A DNA stretch of 64,000 nucleotides from Setoptus koraiensis (GCA_048013815.1 CM106586.1:6200001-6264000); one strand, 5' to 3'. Positions 10,981 through 23,267 are shown, numbered from the stretch's first letter. Made by a program: numbers and translations. The notes: a model not told the origin generated them from the letters alone.

Positions 10981-11369
10981 GCTATTAGTACATCTCAGTA
11001 TTCTTCTTATTCTTGCCAATGATGGTCCCTACATCCGTACACGGGTTGCAGTCATTTGAGCGGAGGGTTGAGGGCAAAGCCCGATACCCGAAGCGATCAT
11101 CAACCCCACCCGAAGGGTTCCCGTCGCACGCAGTCGTCGCGTTAGCGACGACGGAGATGTGACGGCCTCCAGAATACGAGGCCGCAGGCCGAGTTCCCAG
11201 ATCCGCCGCTTATTCATTCCTGAGCAAATCGGAGCTCCAATTTTCCGCACTTCCGGACCGTTCTTTCCGGTCTATAGACGTCAAGATGTACCCGTACAGG
11301 ATGTTTCACCAAAATCAGGGCGGGGCACTAATCGCTACAACAACCGATCCTTGGAGCAGTGATCATGCG
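10981..11369. repeat. GC-rich dispersed repeat, copy with GGGTTGCAGTCAT head
   Basis: Sequence from about 11043 (GGGTTGCAGTCATTTGAGCG) to 11110 recurs at 14803-14872 in the same orientation, where it runs into the assembly gap. Further palindromic words follow (GAGGCCGCAGGCCGAG) and a CTTCCGGACC piece of the other dispersed family. Confidence 0.6.
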
Positions 11370-11690
11370 TTATGCTGAAATACCCATCACACCCCACACC
11401 AGTTATTTCGAATTCGAGTCGATTATCCACTTCCGGAATACCTTTAAAGGGATGAGAGTTCTCTGATGTATGCTTAAAGTGCCCGAAATACCTTCAAGCA
11501 CGCTCCGAAGACTCTTAGCGGTCGTCGAGTATCTCCAAACGCCCACTGTGCGGTACATCGGGTAACTCGAAAACCGTAAATTTCTACATCTTATGAATAT
11601 TTGTTTGGGTATCGGGGTACTATACTCTACCCAAAAATACCCAAAATACCCAGATCGGAACTACGTCCAGTTCGCTACAACAGCCAAATT
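11370..11690 (+). repeat. GGGTATTT/AATACCC repeat, copy 3
   Basis: Same family as 6535-6762: AATACCC words and an end reading CTACCCAAAAATACCCAAAA before CAGATCGGAACTACG. Confidence 0.65.
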
Positions 11691-11755
11691 GTGTTATCGT
11701 GTTCAGCATAGTCTATAACGTCTCTCTGGTGAATTTCCGACCTCTAGCTTTAACT

Positions 11756-11863
11756 TACCAAAACACTACACTTCAGTCGCCAAACCTTTTAATTACCAAA
11801 ACACTACACTTCTGTCGCCAAACCTTTTAATTACCAAAACACTACACTTCTGTCGTCAAAACA
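11756..11863. repeat. 38-bp tandem repeat, 2.8 copies
   Basis: TACCAAAACACTACACTTC starts at 11756, 11794 and 11832, an exact 38-base period. Units are nearly identical, so the array is young. Confidence 0.9.
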
Positions 11864-12134
11864 AGTAATACTGATTCTATCAGCATCTCGAGCGCTCAAT
11901 TTTTTGGATAGACGATTATCGTTGAAATATAGATGCGAGTATGTGACAACATGTCGGAGATAAACATCTATGCCTGCCAGATCAGGGTAGCCGAAAAGAT
12001 GACAGAATAAATACAAGTTCTCCAAATTTCTATCGCAGCATGATACACATGTTGATTTCTTGCTTACGGAATTTAGTACGATTCTAATAGTCAGTTTCGC
12101 CGCAATGAGTAATTAAGTTAGACACACCAATTAG

Positions 12135-12730
12135 TCAATGGCGCACACTTTGTAATAGTGACTCAATTTCGAAGTTCGAAATGTGACCACCGAACTTCGG
12201 ATTGTTAGAACCGAACTTCGAATTGTGATCATCAAACTCTGTACAAGCAGATGGAACTGTCATCAGAAATTCGAATTTACAATTTCGAATTTCAAAGTTC
12301 GAATTGTGACCATCGAACAAGCAGCAGTAACTCTTATCAGGAATTCGAATTTTCAATTCCGAATTTCAAAGTTCGAATTGTGACCATCGAACTCTTACCA
12401 CGGAACTCTGACCATCGAACAAGCAGCAGTAACTCTTATCAGGGATTCGAAGTTTCAATTTCGAATTTCGAAGTTCGACATGTGACCATCGAACTCTGTA
12501 CAAGCCTCTGAAACTAGTATCGGAAATCCGAATTTTCAATTTCGAAGTTCGAAATGTGACCATCGAACTTCGAACGAGCACGTGAAACACTCATTGAAAA
12601 TCCGAATTTCGAAGTTCGAATTGTGACCATCGAACTCCGACCATCGAACGTCGAACGGGCAGATGGAACTGTCATCAGGAATTCGAAGTTTCAATCTCGA
12701 ATTTCGAATTTCGACTGGACACCACCGAAC
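12135..12730. repeat. Degenerate TTCGAA / GTGACCATCGAAC array
   Basis: Seven GTGACCATCGAAC-like words lie at about 12183, 12225, 12306, 12380, 12482, 12556 and 12623, spaced 42-102 bases (mostly 67-81). Between them are runs of GAATTTCGAAGTTCGAA. TTCGAA is its own reverse complement, so similar translations appear on both strands. Related TTCGAAGTTC words also occur near 19465. Confidence 0.75.
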
Positions 12731-13362
12731 CCCTCACAAATTTGACCTAGTCAAATCCCCATAGGATTGCATACGTAATATTCTCGAGTGAAGCGATAAT
12801 AGACCAAGTCGAATCTACATGTGTAATGCCTAGCAGGATTCTCACAAATTTGACCAAGTCAAACCTCCATAGGATTACATAGTCACGTGGATAAACGTAT
12901 CCAACATCACTACCCCAGTAGCTACTTAATTAAAATCAAGCGCCAAAAATAATCTCCTGCCTAGAAGAAATCTCCAACTAGTGGCTGATATTCTAGGTCC
13001 ATATAATCATGGGAGTTAACAGTTAAAGCGTCTACAAACTCTTTCGGGAATTTAGAATACATGTTACCTGTCCACTGCTCCTGTTTTCTGGCATGTTCCT
13101 CGGCAGCCCATCTCATCTCCAACCTGTATTCTTGACGGTTTTCTCTTCTTTTCAATTTCACCCTCTAAATCGTTAGGTTTTTGTTTAAAATTCCTCGGCT
13201 GATGGTAATTGGGTGTTTACCAACTCACACCAAAAATTGAACCCTTCCTTGCCGTATTTTTCTTCTATGTAGTTGCTTCTTTTCCTGTATTTATTATATT
13301 GCTTCTTATAAACTTGTATGGACACGGTCCCCATCTTGTTTGATTTGAATAACATGTTTTAA

Positions 13363-13434
13363 CGTTTCACTAAGACGTTGTTTTTACGTTTCACTAAGAC
13401 GTCGTTTATACGTTTCACTAAGATGTTGTTTTTG
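13363..13434. repeat. 24-bp tandem repeat, three copies
   Basis: CGTTTCACTAAGAYGTYGTT starts at 13363, 13387 and 13411, an exact 24-base period. Confidence 0.9.
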
Positions 13435-13484
13435 GTCTGCTTTGGATACATGATGGGCCACTGTATCTACCGGTGGCGCAGCAT

Positions 13485-13665
13485 CCTATCCTGCCAGTCC
13501 AGTCCGGACTGCGCCAGTCCAAGTCCGTACTCGCAGTTGGACTGGCGCAGTCCTACCTGCAGTCTGGACTTAACTGCGCCAAGTCCAGACTCAGTCTTCG
13601 GACTGGGACTTGCAACTTCATGGTGCAAGTCCCAGTCCCAGTCAAGTCCCTATCACTAATAGCGG
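13485..13665. repeat. CCAGTC/GACTGG self-complementary tract
   Basis: About 180 bases built from CAGTCC and GGACT words in both orientations (CCAGTCCAAGTCC, GGACTGGGACTTG, GCAAGTCCCAGTCC). The strand can fold on itself in many registers. It lies inside the inverted-repeat element. Confidence 0.7.
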
Positions 13666-14125
13666 AGACGTGAACGGAACTCAGCTATCACACGTCTGAC
13701 ATCAGATTTGACGTAAACCCGGAACCGTTATCTGTCAGGATCTGGTCTGGGGTACCACAGCGGCATATCAATTCATCAACGACGAACCTAGCGACTAATT
13801 TGCTGTCGACGTTATTTGTCGCTTTAGCCTCTACAAATCTAGGAAACACATCTATGTCGACGAGGATGTGCGTGTTGCCATTAATGGCTTTCTTTCTTTC
13901 CCCTATGAAATCGAGGGCTATTACTTCGAACGGTTTCGAAGCTGTTATGCTTCCCATCTGCCCTTGCGATTGGACTTTGATCATTTTACGGCGTAAACAT
14001 CTGTCACAGTTTTCGACGTAACTTTTTACGTCGTCGTGAATTCTGTACCAGTAAAACTTCTTTTAAATGACGTCTGTCGTCGCTTTTAGCCCTGGATGCG
14101 CGACGGCGTCGCTGTCATGATTCAG

Positions 14126-14285
14126 TTTTTAGCGCTTAATTTTAATTAAGTAGCTATTGATGTGGTTTTGGGCTCTACGTTTATTCACGTGGGTAGAACA
14201 AATCAGTGCTTTTTTAGCGCTTAATTTTAATTAAGCTGCTATTGATGTGGGTCGGATGGATACGTTTATTCACGTGACTATGTAA
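14126..14285. repeat. 85-bp direct duplication inside the right arm
   Basis: AGCGCTTAATTTTAATTAAG occurs at 14131 and 14216, each followed by GCTATTGATGTGG and by ACGTTTATTCACGTG, a period of 85 bases. Confidence 0.75.
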
Positions 14286-14404
14286 TCCTATGGAGGTTTG
14301 ACTTAGTCAAATTTGTGAGAATCCTGCTAGACATAACACATGTATTCCTATGTAGATTCGACTTGGTCTATTATCGCTTCACTCGAAAATATTGTGTATG
14401 CAAT

Positions 14405-14872
14405 TATTGCGATTATTATTATATACGCCCACAGCGTAACATCTCTTCCGTCATAGATACATTTGGGTGTTGTTGCGATTAGGTCCCAGCGCCGATCATC
14501 ATGAAACTTGACACACGGGCCCCGCAGGGGCCCCATATCATGAATTGAGTAGTCCGGAAGTGCGGAAACTTCCGGTTCCGGAGATACAAAAATATTGAGA
14601 TAGAGCTTCGAAACTTCGGAATCAGATGTTCGCCACCTAGCGGAGCATGATGAGATCAAAATTAATCCGCTACGACTTCCGGTTCATAAGATATAGAGGT
14701 TTAACCAAATCTTGGGGTGTGGCCGGGTTTGTGCGGATGCGGTCAGCGGACCCATTCTGTGCCCCGTGCTCGCAGCATCTCTTCTTGCAGCTGTGTTTGG
14801 GTTGCAGTCATGTGAGCGGAGGGTAGAGGGCGCAGCCCGATACCCGAAGCGCTCATCAACCCTACCCGAAGG
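14405..14872. repeat. Repeat mosaic up to the gap
   Basis: Contains the best-preserved copy of the GTCCGGAAGTGCGGAAACTT family (about 14490-14600) and, from 14803, a copy of the 11043-11110 GC-rich repeat that is cut off by the gap. Confidence 0.6.
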
Positions 14873-15372
14873 NNNNNNNNNNNNNNNNNNNNNNNNNNNN
14901 NNNNNNNNNNNNNNNNNNNNNNNNNNNNNNNNNNNNNNNNNNNNNNNNNNNNNNNNNNNNNNNNNNNNNNNNNNNNNNNNNNNNNNNNNNNNNNNNNNNN
15001 NNNNNNNNNNNNNNNNNNNNNNNNNNNNNNNNNNNNNNNNNNNNNNNNNNNNNNNNNNNNNNNNNNNNNNNNNNNNNNNNNNNNNNNNNNNNNNNNNNNN
15101 NNNNNNNNNNNNNNNNNNNNNNNNNNNNNNNNNNNNNNNNNNNNNNNNNNNNNNNNNNNNNNNNNNNNNNNNNNNNNNNNNNNNNNNNNNNNNNNNNNNN
15201 NNNNNNNNNNNNNNNNNNNNNNNNNNNNNNNNNNNNNNNNNNNNNNNNNNNNNNNNNNNNNNNNNNNNNNNNNNNNNNNNNNNNNNNNNNNNNNNNNNNN
15301 NNNNNNNNNNNNNNNNNNNNNNNNNNNNNNNNNNNNNNNNNNNNNNNNNNNNNNNNNNNNNNNNNNNNNNNN
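14873..15372. other. Assembly gap, 500 N
   Basis: Exactly 500 N, a typical fixed-size scaffold gap, so the true length is unknown. It removes the 5' part of the LRR gene that follows and the 3' part of a dispersed repeat. Confidence 0.99.
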
Positions 15373-15980
15373 AATCGTTAGAATTAATTGGCTGTGCCAC
15401 TGATCCTGATAGTGATCATCCGCTGACAAATGTCACACAAACCAATCAGATTTATGCGACCGATCGATCTGATGAATTACGCCAACGTTCCATTGAGGAC
15501 ATCATTCGTCGCAATCAAATTATTAAAAATTGCTCACTTGTTAAAGATGGCAAACGTTGGTTCCATTTAAAATATCTGCTCATAAAACACTGCGATAACC
15601 TGAGTGAGCCAATGATTGGTCTATTGTTGACTATAACTGAGAACAGTCTTATAAAACTCACCATACAATCAAATCAATACATCACAGGGGAATGCCTGAA
15701 ATATTGTAGTAACTCATTGAAAATATTAGATTTAAAATATTGTCCATCCCTGCAACAGAGGCCACTAGAGGATCTTATCAAACTCAAATATCTCACTTGT
15801 GGAAAGAATGATCATTTGAAACATCTAAAGTCCGACTGTATCAATATGAACAAGAAAAGGAGAACAGAATTTAACGAACTCACAAGCTTGTCAGTGGAAT
15901 ATTGTCCGAACATCGAAATGGGACAGCTCGCGAAGTGCATAACTCAATACTGTCCAAGAATCAACATTCAAAATAATTGA
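15373..15980 (+). CDS. Leucine-rich-repeat protein, F-box/LRR-like, 5' lost in gap
   Basis: The frame opens at 15375 and runs about 201 residues to TGA at 15978-15980. Repeating units such as LKYLLIKHCDNLSEPMIGLL, LKILDLKYCPSLQQRPLEDL and LTSLSVEYCPNIEMGQLA have the Leu-x-x-Leu...C-x-x-L pattern of cysteine-containing LRRs found in F-box/LRR (FBXL) substrate receptors of SCF ubiquitin ligases. The F-box itself would lie in or before the gap, so that identity is inferred. The 3' end is convergent with the XPG relic, whose 3' flank reaches to about 15975; their transcripts would overlap. No intron is visible in the retained part. Confidence 0.7.
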
Positions 15981-16023
15981 AAAATTACACTACATACAAC
16001 ACATCAACATTTTTGTCTACAGT

Positions 16024-16900
16024 TTGGATGCCCTTCTCTCCGAGTCTCTCAGAAGTGGTCAATTCCGTTGGTCTCTTCTCCTCAGTTTTGTTGGTTCCTT
16101 TGTAGATTCCTGCACACCTTTGCCCGAGAAACTTTCGAGAGCCTTATTGACACACTTACTACGGAACAGCCAAGGGTTTTTGTTAGCCTCAGTTCTGAAG
16201 AAAAACATGTCTATTTTTGTTTGAGCGCTTTTATCATTGACTTTTTTCATCACAGGCAATAAACAATCGTCGATCTTTTTCGTATCCCAACCAAAATTTC
16301 GTCTAGCATATCCGCGAAATTCATATAATTGGGGCATACCCTATGTGAATTGTTCAGCGCGAATCATTTTTTCAGTCATCGAGTTAGTCCGACGCTATTC
16401 ACGATTTACTTTTTTCTTCGATGCTTCTAGTTCCTCTGAATTCATAGGTCTTGGTGGCTGCGAAGAGGCATCTACTTGGGAGGAAGTGCTAGGCTGGTTT
16501 GAATTTTCATCACAACTTGCTAACGGGACTCTTGTTTGACTATCAGATACATCATACAGGTGACGCTCACCTCGATTGGCTTTCCGCTTCAGTTCCTCTA
16601 TCAATTCCAGAGTCAGCCTAATGTCATTCCTAATGGACCTGGATTGATCACTGAACTTTTTTAAATACAGCATACGTAATGTGGGGTCTGAGTGTAAATA
16701 GCCTAGCTTGTGGCCGTCATCTTGATCGTGAAATCCATGCATAAACTGATACAACCAAATGCTTGCGTCAACACCTAGAACTCCGCCTTCAAGCGCTTCC
16801 ATTTTTATTGGGTAGCCGGTGGATTTCAGGATTGACCAAAGTCCATGGACTCCCATTAGCGTGGCCTTTGAAATTGTATTTTGTAATATAAGATTATGTC
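16024..16900 (-). pseudogene. Collapsed copy of the XPG/ERCC5-like gene
   Basis: Read on the minus strand from ATG 16856-16854: MGVHGLWSILKSTGYPIKME and VDASIWLYQF of the XPG N-domain, then a jump after HKLG to HSDPTLRMLYLKKFSDQ, a jump to LELIEELKRKANRGER and one serine-rich spacer unit, and after about 120 codons a jump from KMIR to GMPQL and the C-terminal ARRNFGWDTKKIDD with the QTKIDMFF PCNA box. Compared with the full gene at 27091-29817, three large segments are missing yet the frame is kept throughout. There are two in-frame stops (after KKKVNRE and EQFT). The loss removes FVFDG and the whole I-domain catalytic centre, so it cannot be a nuclease. Homology extends about 100 bases upstream and 60 downstream of the coding part, so promoter and 3' flank were copied too. 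Confidence 0.85.
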
Positions 16901-17167
16901 TCTGAAAAATATAATATTTCGCTCACCAACTCCTTGTCAAACTGCAGTGTTATTGCAAAAATGTAGTCTGTTGTGTAATAGCTTCGCACGCACACATGAG
17001 AAGAGAGAAAAACTAATGGCATTTGAATTGTGCGCCGAAAAGGTTAAACTCGAGATATATTGCACTGTACCAGATGTTTACTGCAAGGATCATCATTGTT
17101 CCTCATCGTTATTTGTTATTCCTCAATTATATCTATCTAAATTACTAGCGAAGAACAGATAACCAAG
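16857..17167. promoter_or_regulatory. Divergent promoter between XPG relic and Rpt1
   Basis: Only 311 bases separate the relic's ATG (minus) from the Rpt1 ATG (plus). The relic-proximal ~100 bases (GCGAAATATTATATTTTTC and TTTCAAAGGCC on the minus strand) match the DNA just upstream of the full XPG gene at about 27002-27090, so that side is a copied XPG promoter or 5' leader. No TATA box is obvious for Rpt1. An 88-codon frame at 16896-17162 is probably untranslated leader. Confidence 0.45.
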
Positions 17168-18537
<1,370 letters not shown>

Positions 18538-18589
18538 AACCTTCTCGGACGCCTCCAAATTTTACCACAAAAGCTCATCCACTATTTGA

Positions 18590-18644
18590 AATAAAGCTAG
18601 TTTGAATAAGTAAAACAGGAATCTTTGAATGACACTCCAATAAA
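18590..18644 (+). terminator. Rpt1 polyadenylation signals
   Basis: AATAAA at 18590-18595 and again at 18639-18644, 53 and 102 bases after the Rpt1 stop. Confidence 0.6.
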
Positions 18645-18702
18645 ATGTAATTTGTGGTTTAGTTTCTCGATTATTGGGAGCTATAAATTCTATTCGAATG
18701 AC

Positions 18703-18708
18703 TTTATT
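18703..18708 (-). terminator. Polyadenylation signal of DMAC1-like gene
   Basis: TTTATT on the plus strand, read as AATAAA on the minus, 87 bases beyond the stop of the convergent small gene. Confidence 0.55.
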
Positions 18709-18794
18709 TTAACGACTTAGTGAAGATGTGATTAAATATTTACATTTGTAACTACTAGGGTGAGCATGCTGATAGAATAATGAAATCAGATCTT

Positions 18795-19100
18795 TCATGT
18801 TGAGCTTGGTTCTGATGGGACCGGTGGCTTAATTTTAATGTCACCGACAAGTTGAGAGAGAGAATAGATCATGGCACCACTGAAGATAGTAATACCAGAA
18901 GCGCAAGCGATTTTCTTGAACATATTGTTTGTTCTGATCGCTTGAGGTAGATGATAACCCGAAACGGCCACTATTCCACCTGACATGGCAGTGGCTAAGA
19001 CTTTACAGGCAACACAGGGCTTTTTTTCTCTTTGAATAAACGGTGGATCATTGAAAAAGGTATAGACGGACCAATACAATTGTCCTCTGTCACTTCTCAT
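18795..19100 (-). CDS. Small membrane protein, DMAC1-like (DUF4536 type)
   Basis: A single exon of 101 residues from ATG 19100-19098. It has a KPCVACKVLATAMSGG block followed by VSGYH and two predicted membrane spans (about residues 36-52 and 64-85). The CxxC-[KR]VL ... G ... GY pattern just before the first span resembles DMAC1/TMEM261, a small mitochondrial inner-membrane protein needed for assembly of the distal arm of complex I. The Pro-rich C-terminus and overall length also fit. The match is from memory of the motif, so an unrelated small mitochondrial protein with a CxxC remains possible. It lies tail to tail with Rpt1, 257 bases apart, and has its own polyadenylation signal. Confidence 0.6.
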   Translation of the reverse strand: MRSDRGQLYWSVYTFFNDPPFIQREKKPCVACKVLATAMSGGIVAVSGYHLPQAIRTNNMFKKIACASGITIFSGAMIYSLSQLVGDIKIKPPVPSEPSST

Positions 19101-22100
19101 GATTGAAATTGTAGTTGTGGATAAGTGATTTCAGTATATTGAATTGGAGGCCTGGTGAATTATTTGAGTCCTATATACAGCTTGCCAATTTTCGTTTTTA
19201 CGACTGATAAATAGTATCTAGCCCAAGAGATATTTATTGATATTGGATAATAGTAAGAATGAATGTATCAATAGGTTGAAATGATAAATCATCTGGGCTT
19301 GCGTACAGGGTGTAACTTTTCTACAATAAACTGTTCCCATTCGTTTAGATCAGTAGTTGATCCCATCTTCCATGGGCATGCCATTCACCAGCATGGTATT
19401 CATGCATTTCTATGAGCAACCCGTACCCTTGTTTCGACTTTGAATGTTTGCACTAACAAGCGCCAAATTCGAAGTTCAAAATTAGTTCGTCGAACAAAAT
19501 AAAGTTAATTATTAATCTGTTAATAACTTACTTGACTACTAATTGTTATCTCCTCAATCCTTATACTGAGGTAGGAGATCGCAGGCAGGAACGCAGCTGA
19601 TATGTTGGCTTTCAATTCCCATTCCTGCCCATCTCTTCCAAAGTGGACGACATCGATGAGTGATCGGAGTAAATGTTGATGAGCCAGAGTCAATTCAACC
19701 ACCGACAAGATTTTTTGCCATTGAAATCTACCGCAAATCTTCGGCGTTTGCTCCACATGATGAGCGAAGTGAACGAGTATGGTCCACATTAGTTCAGAGA
19801 TATAGCCCTATCTAACACTCCCGAATTTAGTCGGACATACAACTGCCCGGCCAATGCAACAATGAATCCCCCTACTCAAATGTTCAGTCTGGTGATTATC
19901 ATCAAGATTAAATCATCGACAAATGTAAACATACCAGTTATTGACACAGCACAAAACAAATAAAAGTGACTAATTCTACTATTCCTTAATTGCTACTGTG
20001 CTTCCGCCTTGCCATATCTATCTGACTCTGGGTCCATATCGAAACATCAACTAGTCGAGATTGCTGTGCACATCTGCAGCATGAAAGGGAAACAGAGAAT
20101 GATTTCGCTCACTAACCCGACCTTATGATGACAGATTTTAACCATTACTGATAGCTGCAATACACATTTGTTGAGCGGGCTCGTTGAGTTGTCTCATCTG
20201 ACTAGGTGGTATTTTGAGCCCTGCGGAGTGGGTAGAAGTTTCAATCTTTCATTGGTAACATATCTAAACGGAAATTGCCAAATATTGATAGCGGTTACTT
20301 GTAGCATGTAGTAGCCAATAGATTCAACTTGATAACATTTCTCTTGTTTTCCACAGCCAGTGGACTGAGGCAGGAAGATCGTAGGTCGGTAGGGCGCCGA
20401 TCTGTTGAAACAACTCCCAATTTTCCACTTCCGTGCTTCTTAACGTCCCCAGGATGAAACTTCGTTCTTAACAACAATCTACTAACGTTCTACAATCTAA
20501 TAACAGATGAGACAGGTGCTAGTTGCAAATGAATTATTGAGTTAACAAGAGGATAGATATGTGTGCTTACAATCGAAACAGTAACGTCCGACTCTGCAAT
20601 ATAGAGTCCATATCATTACATTTATATGGCCAGGTACAGGTGGTAGTGGCTGAGTTACACATTTTCGCGGATATGTTGTGTAATTGTGAGGCGACAATCG
20701 AGCGCAAGATCCAAGTCGTAGCTATCACCTAGGCTAGACCAGTCTGGCTGATTTCACCGAAGTTGAATTCTCAAATGAACTTGCAAATGAAGCACAATGT
20801 GAAAAACAACTCGTGGATATTACGAACATAGCAGGCAGCTGGCTTATTCATAATCTGCTGCAGTTTGTGCACGCAAAAAAGTTGCGACGGTTGCCAATGG
20901 CGATGAACCATAGTCTGTTGTGGTGTCGTCATCGTTATCCCTATTGTAATTATCGCTTGTTTGTTGTTATCAACCGATGGTCATTACGATTACAAATACG
21001 CGCAGTACAAATATTGTATAATACAGTATTGTTGTTGTTGTATATATTTATCGCACACGATCAATGCCCACATATAGCTGATGGGTGGACTTCACTACCT
21101 GGTCTACATGACCTGGCTGACATTGGCGCCATTTTTACACACAAACACACATTGGAGTTTTATTTATGCGCTAGCTGATGGATGGAATTTATGTCATCGA
21201 TACCAGGTGACATGGTGTCTATATATACACACAACAGCTACGATGAGGGTGGCTATTGATCGATAGAGGCCGTGCAAACCGTTGCTGCATAACGTTTTTG
21301 CTTGCTATTTATGCATTGCGCTGACAATATGTGAGCTAAACATACATTTGTGTTTTCCGCACAATACTATTTATAACTATATGAGTCGTTGAATAGAGTA
21401 ATTTTATCAGTAGCGTGTCTATGTATTGTTTGCGAGTGTTTTTAATCTACTTAGCGAGCATTAGATCATATGCGTGAAATTTTAGCCAGCATATTGCTGG
21501 ATTGTTGAATCAAACGTGTGCGTCCGATGTTTTGTTGTGTAGCCGGTCAGAGGCATTGTTGTTTGCAATTGCATGCAAACCTAACAGACCAGACTAGACT
21601 AGACTAGGCCCAACCACAGAGATAAACCAACAAGCACATGGATGAACCAACAGCAACGGTTGGACAACGGTTGGACAGAAGAGATAGCGACAACAACAAT
21701 TTAGAGCACACCATTTCATAAGTACTAATGATGCAAACACACACACATGTGCAATTCATCATAATGATCGTTTTCGAATCGATCGATAGCGGCACACAAA
21801 ACTTTGACAAACTTGGTGAATTATGAATCGAATGTGTGTTTGCGACAATATATTTGACAAGTATCATGATTGATTTCTTTTCGTTGTGTTATGTGGATGT
21901 GATATATTGGGGCAACTATGTTATGTTAGCTTTCTCTTGTCATGAATGGCATGTTGTTTTATACAATGTTTGGTTTCCAATTCACTGTCGCAAGCTTTAG
22001 GGTGTGTGTATGTGTTTGTGTATGTGAAGCGGCACTCTATATAATTCAGAGAGAGGGAGAGAAAGAGAAGAATTATTACACAACAAGAGACAAATAAAAA

Positions 22101-22469
22101 TTGGCATCTAAGTCAGCATACATTACTATCCAGGTAGCGAGTCGCTAACAATGAGCCAGTGAGATTACAGCCGCAACAGCCATGATGCTCGCTCACTGGT
22201 GATTAATATCTGAATGCTTAGCAAGTAATGTAATATATCTACACCGCCAACAACAACAACAGCGGCAGCGCAAACAACAACAACTGCAACAACAACCACA
22301 GAGAGCGATAGAGAGAACAATAGGAGAGGGGAAAGTTCTTGTTAACTTCATGTTATAGCTTGTTGGCGTTGATAGGACACGGGAACAGGTAGCAACGCCG
22401 CTAAAACATAGACATATATAAATATGTTTAGCTAGATAGTGCTAATGGTGTGTGCGTTTATTAATAACA
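19101..22469. other. Intergenic region, 3.4 kb
   Basis: No gene is supported. It holds the presumed promoter of the DMAC1-like gene, TTCGAAGTTC words near 19465, CAACAACAAC runs near 22245-22290 and a (TA)n run near 22485. A short minus-strand stretch near 19480-19289 reads like protein in two frames (see rejected items). Confidence 0.5.
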
Positions 22470-22571
22470 ACAGATATATTCATGTATATATATATATATA
22501 TTTAGGTGGATGATAAAACAACAGAGGACAAAAACAATAACAAAAGTGTCGTTCTTTTACTACCTTGCATA

Positions 22572-22624
<53 letters not shown>

Positions 22625-23080
22625 GTTGTTAGCATCATCATCATCATTATCTATAGTTTAATAACTATTTATTCCATCCTCTCTAACGATCGAGCTATTT
22701 CTCTGAAGCGGCCAGCGCAAACAGCATGTGAGAGAGCAGCCATTTATCAAATCTTCTCTAATTGCTCCATTAGCTAACATTAGTTTGTAGTTGTCAACTT
22801 ATCAACCACAGTAGTAGCAGTGAGTAATCATCTCGATTTACGAGAGATACCTATGAACGACAACGTGCCATTGAATCATCATTGACACAGACTTCAACGA
22901 GAGCCAACCAATTGTCCTTTTTGCGTGTGCCCGATCACACCGACCATATCGCACCGACCTCATCACTCCGACTAGATCGTACCTGTTAGGCCGCCAATCT
23001 TCAAAGCATTCAGACAAACAATGTGCATGTGACCGCATCAATAGTGATCAAATATTTGTTTATTCGCTCATGTCTTGACC
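22470..23080 (+). repeat. Duplicated 0.65-kb block, copy A (upstream of tetraspanin)
   Basis: Matches 29871-30535 in the same orientation over nearly its whole length. Shared words include GAAGCGGCCAGCGCAAACAG, CATGTGAGAGAGCAGCCAT and CAACCAATTGTCCTTTTTGC. Copy A ends 190 bases before the tetraspanin ATG and therefore probably contains part of its promoter or leader. An expanded (CA)n lies inside this copy only. Confidence 0.9.
22573..22619. repeat. (CA)n microsatellite
   Basis: About 23 uninterrupted CA units inside duplicated block copy A. At the matching place copy B has only a short CACACA. Confidence 0.95.
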
Positions 23081-23267
23081 AAGAAAACGCAATACAACCA
23101 CAGTTTCCACTACAACAAACTACAAACAAGCGAATAGTTTCAACCGTAATCATTTACATCAAAGCACCAACAAACATCCCTCACCTGTGAACTGACATAG
23201 CGGCTGCAGTAGTTACAAGATAATCTCAAGTACATAATCATAATTAGAAATCTTCTGTCTCGTCAGC

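Larger units (their letters stand above)
12766..14404 (-). mobile_element. Inverted-repeat element with Ty3-like integrase fossil (Ginger-like candidate)
   Basis: Arms of roughly 190 bases at 12766-12952 and 14210-14404 are reverse complements with few differences; each carries GAGTGAAGCGATAATAGACC and ACAAATTTGAC/CAAGTCAAA words. They enclose minus-strand integrase sequence (about 14100-13688) with the zinc-binding CDRC region, KPFEVIALDFIGERK, ILVDIDVFPRFVEAKA and ILTDNGSGF. A Ty3-type integrase within long inverted repeats is the plan of Ginger DNA transposons. A Ty3/gypsy piece caught inside an unrelated fold-back element is the alternative. Other short coding-looking stretches lie at 12961-13346. 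The element is broken; the similar arms suggest moderate age. Confidence 0.6.

Noticed and set aside
14712-15980. A 422-codon plus-strand frame running from repeat DNA into the LRR region
   Set aside because: It passes through 500 N, so continuity is an artefact. Only the part after 15373 is kept.
16896-17162. 88-codon frame just before Rpt1
   Set aside because: It lies in the copied XPG upstream DNA and the Rpt1 leader, with no recognisable domain.
19289-19480. Minus-strand protein-like pieces (GYGLLIEMHEYHAGEWHAHG and TDLNEWEQFIVEKLHPVRKP)
   Set aside because: They lie in different frames without a convincing splice pair and are too short to name; possibly an old relic.
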